A DNA stretch of 5,240 nucleotides, from assembly GCA_021545595.1 (NCBI GenBank), contig JAJRVG010000227.1, forward strand, positions 1 through 5,240, given 5' to 3'. The position numbers were made by a program, and so were the translations under genes. Shown here one piece after another: positions 1-5,240 of this stretch (the stretch's first letter is position 1; every line of letters begins with the position of its first letter). The DNA is from Zetaproteobacteria bacterium (GTDB lineage: Bacteria; Pseudomonadota; Zetaproteobacteria; Mariprofundales; Mariprofundaceae). A model generated the notes under the pieces. That model did no database searches. It saw only the letters and a list, made by a program, of their open reading frames with translations, and was not told where the DNA came from.

Positions 1-727
1 CCGGTTTGCCGCCATGAGCCTTGAACATGCCCGCCTCTCTCATATGCAGATTCAGGATGCCCGCCTTGATTCACTCTCCCGCATGAGCAGCCAGCTCCAC
101 TCCCATGATCTGAAAAACCGGCTGCATGACCTCTCGTTTCTTGCCCACCATATTGGTTCCGGGAAGCTGGATGCAGAGGATACATCCCGTCTGGTTGCCG
201 CTATTCGCAAGGTGGTAGGTCGAATGCAGACACTGATGCAGCGCATGGCTGACCCGCAGGCGCCAATACACCCGACGCTGGTGCCCTGCGATGTTTCAGC
301 CCTGTTAAAAAAGAGTATTGCAGATCGCCTCTGGCCAGAAGGGATTCACGTTCATGAAATACTCCCCGATCTGCCTGCTGCGGCAGCGGACAATGCCATG
401 CTACAGGGCGTGTTTGAAAATCTTTTTGATAATGGTGTACAGGCGATGCAGAAACAGGGTGATATATTTGTCGAAACATTGCTGGCTGATCATATGATTG
501 AAATAAGAGTTCGTGATACAGGCCAGGGAATCCCCAGGGCTTTTCTGAAACAGCGGCTATTCCGGCTTTTTGCCACAGGCAAGGAGAGTGGCTTGGGCAT
601 CGGGCTCTATCTGAGCAAACGTATTATCGAAGCGCATGGTGGAACCATTACCGCCAAAAGTGAGGGGAAGGGGAAAGGTTCCACCTTCTTCGTACGGCTG
701 CCATTGTGGCAGAGTCAGCAGAAATAG
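1..727 (+). CDS. Sensor histidine kinase, C-terminal part (PrsK-like), 5' end outside window
   Basis: This is the transmitter half of a membrane-linked or cytosolic sensor kinase that autophosphorylates on His and passes phosphate to the regulator encoded next. The frame is open from base 2, and the first ATG (base 14) has no Shine-Dalgarno, so the gene almost surely begins upstream; its sensor domain is not visible. Numbering from that Met, the DHp helix carries an H-box HDLKN at 31-35 (phospho-acceptor His31). The HATPase domain follows, with an N-box (ENLFDN, 135-140), G1 (DTGQGI, 168-173), an F-box-like stretch (LFRLF, 182-186) and G2 (GLGIGL, 193-198). The HDLKN box and the pairing with a PrsR-like regulator suggest the PEP-CTERM-associated PrsK family; that subfamily call is from memory of the family pattern and is inference. 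All residues needed for ATP binding appear present. Stop TAG at 725-727. Confidence 0.9.
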   Translation, partial: RFAAMSLEHARLSHMQIQDARLDSLSRMSSQLHSHDLKNRLHDLSFLAHHIGSGKLDAEDTSRLVAAIRKVVGRMQTLMQRMADPQAPIHPTLVPCDVSALLKKSIADRLWPEGIHVHEILPDLPAAAADNAMLQGVFENLFDNGVQAMQKQGDIFVETLLADHMIEIRVRDTGQGIPRAFLKQRLFRLFATGKESGLGIGLYLSKRIIEAHGGTITAKSEGKGKGSTFFVRLPLWQSQQK

Positions 728-733
728 AGATAT

Positions 734-738
734 GGGAG
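734..738 (+). promoter_or_regulatory. Ribosome binding site for the response regulator
   Basis: GGGAG lies seven bases before the ATG at 746, in the 18-base gap after the kinase stop codon. It supports ATG 746 as the start of the regulator. That start also puts the acidic pair Asp11-Asp12 at the usual distance from the N-terminus of a receiver domain. Confidence 0.7.
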
Positions 739-745
739 AGTGTAG

Positions 746-2164
746 ATGAAGATCCAGCGTACCGTGCTTGTTGTTGATGATAATGAAATCAATCGTCTCA
801 ACCTGAAACTTCTGCTGAAAGATCAATATCAGGTTCTTGAGGCAGGCGACCTTGAAAAGGCCGATGCCGCACTCTCAGCCAATCGTGTTGATCTGGTTGT
901 ACTTGACCTGGCACTGCCGCCTGAGCCGGATAATCCTGAAATCGGCATGGCCTATCTGCTCAAATTGAAAAAAGAGAGCCCCGATACGCCGGTTGTTGTT
1001 ATTACCGGCCATGATGAACATGCGCTTGCTGTGCGTGCCCGTAAAGATGGCGCGCTTGATTTCTTTGGCAAACCGTTCGATCCCGATGAGGTGCAGGACA
1101 CCATCGACCGGGCCATGGAATCACGCTGGCAACAGCTACGCGAGCAGGAGCTTAAACGTGCACTCGATAGTCGCATGGGGTCTGAACTTCTCGGAGAGTC
1201 GGCCGCCATGAATGAGCTGAAAGAGCTTATTGCCCAGGTTGCCCCAACACCATCTACCGTGCTGATTAAGGGTGAAACCGGGACAGGGAAAGAGCTGATA
1301 GCCCGGCGCCTGCATGCAGAGAGCCCGCGTGCCAATGAGCCGTTCATTGCCATCAACTGTGCCGCCATGAGTGCCGAGCATCTGGAATCTGAACTTTTTG
1401 GCCATGAGAAGGGTGCCTTTGCCGGAGCAACCAAACGAAAACTGGGATGGTTTGAACGTGCCAGTGGCGGAACCCTGTTGCTGGATGAGATTGCAGGCAT
1501 GCCGCTCTCTGTTCAGGCAAAACTGCTACGCGTGCTGGAGAGCGGCGAATTCTCCCGCCTGGGTGGTGAGTCGGTGATCTGCTCTGATGTTCGTCTGCTC
1601 TGCTCTACCAAGGCCGACCTGGAACAACTGGTCTCCACCGGTGAATTCCGTGACGATCTCTACTACCGTATCCATGTGGTAGAGGTTACCGCCTCTCCTC
1701 TGCGGGAACACATGGAAGATCTGGAGCTGCTGGCAGCCCGGATTCTGGTTCAGAAGGGATTGGCATGCGGCAAGCAGATTGAAGGCTTCTCGGATCAGGT
1801 GATCGAGCAGATGCAACGCTATAGCTGGCCGGGTAACGTGCGGGAGCTGGAGAACGTTATTGAGCGTGCTGTTGTGCTCTCACTTGGTAATACCATCGAA
1901 ATCCTGCCATCGCTTGCCGGCCCCCATGTTGCACATGAGTCCGGAGACCTTCTACAACAGTGGTTTCAGCAACTTCCGGATTCCGGTATTAAGGGTGAAA
2001 ATGCCGTGGCTGATTTTGAAAAACAGCTGCTACTGATAGCCCTTGATAGAAATGGAAATATCAAAGCCAGAGCCGGGCGGTGGCTTGGTTTTGGTGACCG
2101 GGCAAAAGATAAGATGCGCTATCTGTGTGATAAATATGGTGTCGACAGTCAGGAAGATTCATGA
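746..2164 (+). CDS. NtrC-family sigma-54-dependent response regulator (PrsR-like)
   Basis: This 472-residue cytoplasmic transcription activator is expected to use ATP hydrolysis to open sigma-54 promoters after phosphorylation by the upstream kinase. Receiver domain (about 5-125): acidic pocket Asp11/Asp12, phospho-acceptor Asp54 in VVLDLALP, Thr87 and Lys109. The stretch after Asp54 (LPPEPDNPE) is longer than in NtrC and recalls PrsR receivers. AAA+ domain (about 148-380): Walker A GETGTGKE 176-183, sigma-54 loop GAFAGA 223-228, Walker B LLLDE 244-248, arginine-finger region FRDDLYYR 301-308, sensor II WPGNVREL 361-368. C-terminal Fis-type HTH (about 420-466) contains GNIKARAGRWLGFG, a divergent form of the usual GNxxxAAxxLGIS. 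Oddities: Ala226 replaces the Thr of GAFTGA, and Leu245 replaces the common Phe. Length is normal for NtrC-type proteins. The function class is certain; the PrsR assignment, and hence a role in exopolysaccharide/PEP-CTERM gene control, is tentative. Confidence 0.95.
   Translation: MKIQRTVLVVDDNEINRLNLKLLLKDQYQVLEAGDLEKADAALSANRVDLVVLDLALPPEPDNPEIGMAYLLKLKKESPDTPVVVITGHDEHALAVRARKDGALDFFGKPFDPDEVQDTIDRAMESRWQQLREQELKRALDSRMGSELLGESAAMNELKELIAQVAPTPSTVLIKGETGTGKELIARRLHAESPRANEPFIAINCAAMSAEHLESELFGHEKGAFAGATKRKLGWFERASGGTLLLDEIAGMPLSVQAKLLRVLESGEFSRLGGESVICSDVRLLCSTKADLEQLVSTGEFRDDLYYRIHVVEVTASPLREHMEDLELLAARILVQKGLACGKQIEGFSDQVIEQMQRYSWPGNVRELENVIERAVVLSLGNTIEILPSLAGPHVAHESGDLLQQWFQQLPDSGIKGENAVADFEKQLLLIALDRNGNIKARAGRWLGFGDRAKDKMRYLCDKYGVDSQEDS
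2151..2154 (+). promoter_or_regulatory. Ribosome binding site for the small secreted protein
   Basis: AGGA lies six bases before ATG 2161, inside the last codons of the regulator gene. Together with the ATGA stop/start overlap it supports translation of the small gene by ribosomes finishing the regulator. Confidence 0.6.
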
Positions 2165-2547
2165 TCAGGACTCTGGCATGCCTGCTACTGCTAACACTAT
2201 CCATACCCGCGCAGGCGGAGGAGAAGGAGTATCTCTATTATCGGGATGTAACCATTCCGGCATTCCAGAACATGCGTGAGTTTTTTAACCTCCCCAACCG
2301 GAAGGGCCACTATCAGGTCACGCTTGTCTCTGACTCCTTTGGCCCCCTGACCTTCCGGATTATTCGGGCAGAGGAAGATGTTGAGAAGGAGATCGGACGC
2401 CACCGCAGTTACAGCATCGGTGATCATGAGTTCCATTTCCCCTTTGCCAACCCGGAAGGAAAATATGACCTGATTGTGGAGATGGCCAACTCCAACCCTG
2501 CAGGCTCCGCAAAAGTCTCCGTGATCGTTGTAGAGGAGCATCCATAA
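2161..2547 (+). CDS. Small secreted (periplasmic) protein of unknown function
   Basis: I do not recognise this 128-residue protein. It begins with a typical Sec signal peptide: Arg3, a hydrophobic core (LACLLLLTLSI, 5-15) and an AQA site, so cleavage is likely after Ala19. Cys7 sits too early and lacks a lipobox, so a lipoprotein is unlikely. The mature part (about 109 residues) has no cysteine and no membrane segment, is rich in charged and aromatic residues, and alternates hydrophobic and polar residues in several stretches (YQVTLVSD 51-58, KVSVIVVE 118-125), suggesting a small beta-sandwich fold; that fold is inference. Its ATG overlaps the regulator's TGA (ATGA, 2161-2164) and has its own AGGA, so it should be translationally coupled to the regulator. 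It may be a periplasmic accessory of the same signalling pathway, or simply a co-transcribed envelope protein. The signal peptide, good ribosome site and tight overlap make a real gene very likely. Confidence 0.85.
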   Translation: MIRTLACLLLLTLSIPAQAEEKEYLYYRDVTIPAFQNMREFFNLPNRKGHYQVTLVSDSFGPLTFRIIRAEEDVEKEIGRHRSYSIGDHEFHFPFANPEGKYDLIVEMANSNPAGSAKVSVIVVEEHP

Positions 2548-2559
2548 TTTAGCCCTGAA

Positions 2560-2572
2560 GGCTTGAAAAGCC
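2560..2572. repeat. Short inverted repeat over the clpB -35 element
   Basis: GGCTT (2560-2564) and AAGCC (2568-2572) are perfect inverted copies around a GAA centre. An overlapping alternative pairs AGCC (2551-2554) with GGCT (2560-2563). The repeat coincides with the -35 element at 2562-2569. It is short, has no T-run after it and is not a convincing terminator. It may be an operator-like dyad or chance. Confidence 0.35.
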
Positions 2573-2590
2573 ACCATCGAACCCCCACAT
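2562..2590 (+). promoter_or_regulatory. Sigma-32 (heat-shock) type promoter of clpB
   Basis: The -35 element CTTGAAAA (2562-2569) and the -10 element CCCCACAT (2583-2590) match the known sigma-32 pattern (CTTGAAA, CCCCATNT) with one mismatch in the -10. The spacer is 14 bases counted from the end of TTGAAA, within the usual range. Transcription would start near 2595-2599, giving a leader of roughly 35-39 bases before the clpB ATG. clpB is a classic sigma-32 target in proteobacteria, which fits this position. Confidence 0.8.
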
Positions 2591-2594
2591 AGAT

Positions 2595-2600
2595 TATAAT
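2595..2600 (+). promoter_or_regulatory. Perfect TATAAT, possible housekeeping -10 element for clpB
   Basis: TATAAT is an exact match to the sigma-70 -10 hexamer, 34 bases before the clpB ATG. No recognisable -35 box lies 16-18 bases upstream and there is no TGn extension, so promoter strength is doubtful. If active it would give basal clpB transcription from a start just downstream of the sigma-32 start. It could also be only an A/T-rich initiation region. Confidence 0.35.
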
Positions 2601-2619
2601 GGAGATAGCATCCAAATAA

Positions 2620-2635
2620 ATTGAGGTGGCTCAAT
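2620..2635 (+). promoter_or_regulatory. Hairpin covering clpB Shine-Dalgarno and start codon (candidate RNA thermometer)
   Basis: ATTGAG (2620-2625) and CTCAAT (2630-2635) form a perfect 6-bp stem with a GTGG loop. The Shine-Dalgarno GAGGTGG (2623-2629) lies in the stem and loop, and the A and U of the AUG (2634-2636) are in the 3' arm. TCC (2611-2613) can add three pairs with GGA (2636-2638) across a 6-base bulge. The stem has four A-U and two G-C pairs, so it would be weak and could melt on warming. The pairing is seen directly; thermosensing is inferred from the geometry and from clpB being a heat-shock gene. Confidence 0.45.
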
Positions 2636-5237
2636 GGACCTGAACAAAACAACACAGAAACTGACTGAAGCTTTGCAATCGGCTCAGGCGCTTGCCGTAC
2701 GCCTCTCCCATCAGGAGGTAGATGGCGAGCACCTGCTTGCCGAACTGCTTGCCCAGGATGGAGGTCTTGCTCCTCGTCTTGTTGAACGTGCCGGTGCATC
2801 CGTTGATGCTCTGGCTGCCGACATTCAACAGGCCCTGTCAAAACTGCCAACCATCAGTGGAGGTTCCAGTGAGGCGGGCAAGGTCTATATTACCCAGCGT
2901 CTTAATCAGCTCATCGTTAAAGCTGGTGATGAAGCCACCTCGATGAAAGATGAATATATCTCAGTCGAGCACCTGCTGCTGGCCCTGATCGGTGAGGGAG
3001 ATACTACAGCCGCAGGTCGTGCACTCAAAAAGGCTGGTATAAGCCGGAAAAAGTTTCTTGAGGTGCTCGAGTCTGTGCGTGGGCACCAGCGTGTCACCAG
3101 TGATTCCCCGGAAAGTGCCTACGAGGCACTGGAGAAGTACGGTACCGATCTCGTTGAACTGGCCAGAGGCGGCAAGCTTGATCCTGTCATCGGACGTGAC
3201 AGCGAGATTCGTAGTGTGATTCGGATTCTCTCCAGAAAAACAAAAAATAACCCTGTACTGATCGGTGAGCCCGGTGTGGGCAAAACTGCCATTGCCGAAG
3301 GCCTGGCACAGCGAATATTGAACGGCGATGTGCCGGAAGGGCTGAAGCAGCGCACCATCTTTTCACTGGATATGACATCACTGATGGCGGGTGCGAAATA
3401 CCGGGGTGAGTTTGAAGAGCGTCTGAAAGCCGTGCTCAAGGAGATCAAGGAGTCTGATGGCCGAATCATTCTCTTCATCGACGAACTCCACACCATTGTT
3501 GGTGCGGGAAAAACTGAGGGCTCATCCGATGCCGGCAATATGCTTAAACCGATGCTGGCACGTGGTGAACTTCACTGTATCGGTGCAACCACACTGGATG
3601 AGTATCGCCAGCATATTGAGAAGGATGCTGCGCTGGAACGTCGTTTCCAGCCGATTGTAGTCGATGCGCCCAATGTAGAGGATACCATCTCTATCCTGCG
3701 CGGGCTTAAAGAGCGTTTTGAAGTGCATCATGGTGTGCACATTCAGGACGCAGCCATTGTTGCTGCGGCTACGCTCTCTGACCGTTATATCTCTGATCGT
3801 TTTCTTCCGGACAAGGCCATTGATCTGGTCGACGAAGCATGTGCATCAATCCGTACCGAAATCGACTCCATGCCGGCAGAACTGGATCAAATTACCCGTA
3901 AAACCATGCGCCTTGAGATCGAAGAGACTGCGCTGAACAAAGAGAAAGATGCAGCCAGCAGGGAGCGTCTTGATGTGCTGCGTCAGGAGCTGGCCGATCT
4001 GAAAAGCAGCCGGGATGCGATGCGTGCACAGTGGGATATGGAGAAGGCCTCCATCGGAAAAGTACAGGCCCTGCGCGAAAAAATAGAGCATACACGTCTT
4101 GAGATTGAGACAGCAGAACGTGCCTATGACCTGAACAAGGTCGCTGAACTCAGGCATGGAACACTGCCTGCTCTGGAGAAGGAACTGGCTGAGCTTGAGG
4201 TGAGCACATCAGAAAAAAATGAAACATCCCTGTTGCAGGAGGAGGTAACCGAAGAGGAGATCGCCCAGGTGGTCGCTCGCTGGACCGGAATCCCTGTCAT
4301 GCGACTAATGGAGGGAGAGCGTGAAAAACTACTGCGTCTGGCAGATGTGCTGCATGAGCATGTAGTTGGCCAGGATGAAGCGGTAGACAGCGTTGCCAAC
4401 GCCGTACTTCGTGCCCGTGCCGGCATCAAAGACCCAAAGCGCCCGATCGGCTCTTTTATCTTTCTGGGGCCTACCGGTGTAGGTAAAACTGAACTTGCCA
4501 AAACACTGGCCATCAATCTCTTTGACTCGGAAGAGAATATGGTACGCATCGATATGAGTGAATATATGGAAAGGCATGCCGTCTCACGCCTGCTCGGTGC
4601 ACCTCCGGGCTATGTCGGTTTTGAAGAGGGCGGACAACTGACCGAAGCGGTTCGCCGCAGACCCTACTGCGTGCTGCTCTTTGACGAGATAGAAAAAGCA
4701 CACCCGGATGTGTTCAATGTACTTCTGCAACTGCTCGATGACGGGCGTCTGACCGACAGCCATGGGCGCACAGTCAATTTTCAGAACACCATTATTATCA
4801 TGACCAGCAATATCGGCAGTCCACATCTGCTTGATGGCATCAATGCCCAGGGTGAGATTACGGAGGCAGCAAGAAAACTGATCGCCGATGAACTTCGAGC
4901 CCAGTTCAGACCCGAATTCCTTAACCGGGTGGATGATACTGTTCTCTTCAAACCGCTCTCTCTGGACGAGATCGGTAAGATTGTAGAGCTCTTCCTTAAA
5001 TCACTAAAAGGGCGGCTGGACGATCAGCAGATCGAGCTGCATATCAGTGATGCTGCCAAGACATTCCTGGCTCGGGAAGGTTATGATCCTGTCTTCGGCG
5101 CAAGGCCGTTGAAACGCTTTATCCAGCAGGAGGTGGAGACCCCGGTGGCCAAGTTGATCATTGCCGGAGAAGCATCTGCCGGAAGCACTCTTAACGTGGA
5201 TACCGATGGAGATCTGTTGCGGATTTCAGCTGTTTAA
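2634..5237 (+). CDS. clpB: ATP-dependent protein disaggregase ClpB (Hsp100)
   Basis: ClpB is a cytoplasmic hexameric AAA+ machine that works with DnaK/DnaJ/GrpE to pull proteins out of heat-induced aggregates. The 867-residue protein is complete and close to the E. coli length (857). Domains in order: Clp N domain (about 1-145); NBD1 with Walker A GEPGVGKT 211-218, pore loop AKYRGEF (Tyr256), Walker B LFIDE 280-284 and Arg finger ERRF 335-338; the coiled-coil middle domain (about 409-530) that separates ClpB from ClpA and recruits DnaK; NBD2 with Walker A GPTGVGKT 612-619, pore loop GAPPGYVG (Tyr660), Walker B LLFDE 681-685, Arg finger in EFLNR (Arg765) and sensor II GARPLKR 822-828. The ClpP-docking IGL/IGF loop of ClpA/ClpX is absent, as expected for a disaggregase. 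ATG 2634 has GAGGTGG just upstream and gives the family-typical N-terminus. Stop TAA at 5235-5237. It has its own heat-shock promoter and appears separate from the upstream signalling genes. Confidence 0.99.
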   Translation: MDLNKTTQKLTEALQSAQALAVRLSHQEVDGEHLLAELLAQDGGLAPRLVERAGASVDALAADIQQALSKLPTISGGSSEAGKVYITQRLNQLIVKAGDEATSMKDEYISVEHLLLALIGEGDTTAAGRALKKAGISRKKFLEVLESVRGHQRVTSDSPESAYEALEKYGTDLVELARGGKLDPVIGRDSEIRSVIRILSRKTKNNPVLIGEPGVGKTAIAEGLAQRILNGDVPEGLKQRTIFSLDMTSLMAGAKYRGEFEERLKAVLKEIKESDGRIILFIDELHTIVGAGKTEGSSDAGNMLKPMLARGELHCIGATTLDEYRQHIEKDAALERRFQPIVVDAPNVEDTISILRGLKERFEVHHGVHIQDAAIVAAATLSDRYISDRFLPDKAIDLVDEACASIRTEIDSMPAELDQITRKTMRLEIEETALNKEKDAASRERLDVLRQELADLKSSRDAMRAQWDMEKASIGKVQALREKIEHTRLEIETAERAYDLNKVAELRHGTLPALEKELAELEVSTSEKNETSLLQEEVTEEEIAQVVARWTGIPVMRLMEGEREKLLRLADVLHEHVVGQDEAVDSVANAVLRARAGIKDPKRPIGSFIFLGPTGVGKTELAKTLAINLFDSEENMVRIDMSEYMERHAVSRLLGAPPGYVGFEEGGQLTEAVRRRPYCVLLFDEIEKAHPDVFNVLLQLLDDGRLTDSHGRTVNFQNTIIIMTSNIGSPHLLDGINAQGEITEAARKLIADELRAQFRPEFLNRVDDTVLFKPLSLDEIGKIVELFLKSLKGRLDDQQIELHISDAAKTFLAREGYDPVFGARPLKRFIQQEVETPVAKLIIAGEASAGSTLNVDTDGDLLRISAV

Positions 5238-5240
5238 TCA

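Noticed and set aside
14..16. ATG 14 as the true start of the histidine kinase
   Set aside because: There is no Shine-Dalgarno before it, the frame is open to the window edge, and the H-box would lie only 31 residues in, leaving an incomplete dimerisation helix and no sensor domain.
952..1500. A long reverse-strand open frame (182 codons) opposite the regulator gene
   Set aside because: It lies entirely opposite a well-supported AAA+ coding sequence, its translation is Ser/Arg-rich and low in recognisable motifs, and it is typical of an antisense shadow.
1761..1776. A sigma-54 promoter-like string (TGGCATG, then GC at the right distance) in the regulator gene
   Set aside because: The -24 half matches but the -12 half has AA in place of TT before GC, and it lies deep inside the coding sequence with no gene start suitably placed downstream. 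It is most likely codon-driven chance.
2599..2619. A six-codon upstream ORF (ATG to TAA) ending just before the clpB leader hairpin
   Set aside because: It has no Shine-Dalgarno, its ATG is shared with the TATAAT element, and it may lie at or partly before the transcript start. A leaderless mini-ORF is possible but unsupported.
2548..2633. An intrinsic terminator between the secreted-protein gene and clpB
   Set aside because: The only hairpins are 4-6 bp, and none is followed by a run of T. Termination here, if any, would have to be factor-dependent.
2197..2850. A reverse-strand open frame (217 codons) covering the secreted-protein gene, the intergenic region and the clpB start
   Set aside because: It crosses the clpB promoter and two well-supported forward genes, shows no recognisable domain, and has no convincing ribosome site. 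The forward gene has a signal peptide and coupled start, which is far better support.
2634..5237. ClpA or ClpC rather than ClpB
   Set aside because: The long coiled-coil middle domain (about residues 409-530) is ClpB-sized, and the ClpP-binding IGL/IGF loop in the second AAA+ module is missing.

Overview
The window holds four closely packed genes, all on the + strand, plus one short intergenic region. G+C is intermediate by eye (about half). The genes suggest a free-living Gram-negative proteobacterium: an NtrC-type sigma-54 activator with its histidine kinase, a Sec-type signal peptide, and a clpB gene preceded by what looks like a sigma-32 heat-shock promoter. The kinase/regulator pair resembles the PrsK/PrsR type found in bacteria with PEP-CTERM/exosortase and exopolysaccharide loci. 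No more exact taxon can be fixed from this sequence.

Left block (1-2547): a three-gene unit. It starts with the C-terminal part of a sensor histidine kinase that runs off the left edge. Eighteen bases later comes a full-length sigma-54-dependent response regulator (receiver, AAA+, Fis-type HTH). A small secreted protein of unknown function follows, and its ATG overlaps the regulator's stop codon (ATGA). The spacing implies one transcript. The inferred scheme is that the kinase phosphorylates Asp54 of the regulator, which activates sigma-54 promoters elsewhere. The small periplasmic protein is made in proportion to the regulator and may act in the same pathway. The regulator carries GAFAGA instead of GAFTGA in its sigma-54 contact loop.

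Intergenic region (2548-2633): 86 bases with no recognisable intrinsic terminator. It holds a good sigma-32-type promoter (CTTGAAAA, 14-base spacer after TTGAAA, CCCCACAT), a perfect TATAAT just downstream, and a small inverted repeat over the -35 element. A 6-bp hairpin with a 4-base loop spans the Shine-Dalgarno and the first two bases of the clpB start codon, a layout expected of an RNA thermometer.

Right block (2634-5237): a complete clpB gene encoding the Hsp100 disaggregase, with N domain, two AAA+ modules and the coiled-coil middle domain. It ends three bases before the window edge.

No mobile element, tRNA, rRNA, CRISPR array or long repeat is visible. The most interesting signals are the possible dual (transcriptional and translational) heat control of clpB, the altered GAFTGA loop, and the unknown secreted protein coupled to the two-component pair. 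I see no clear sign of a wholly new system.
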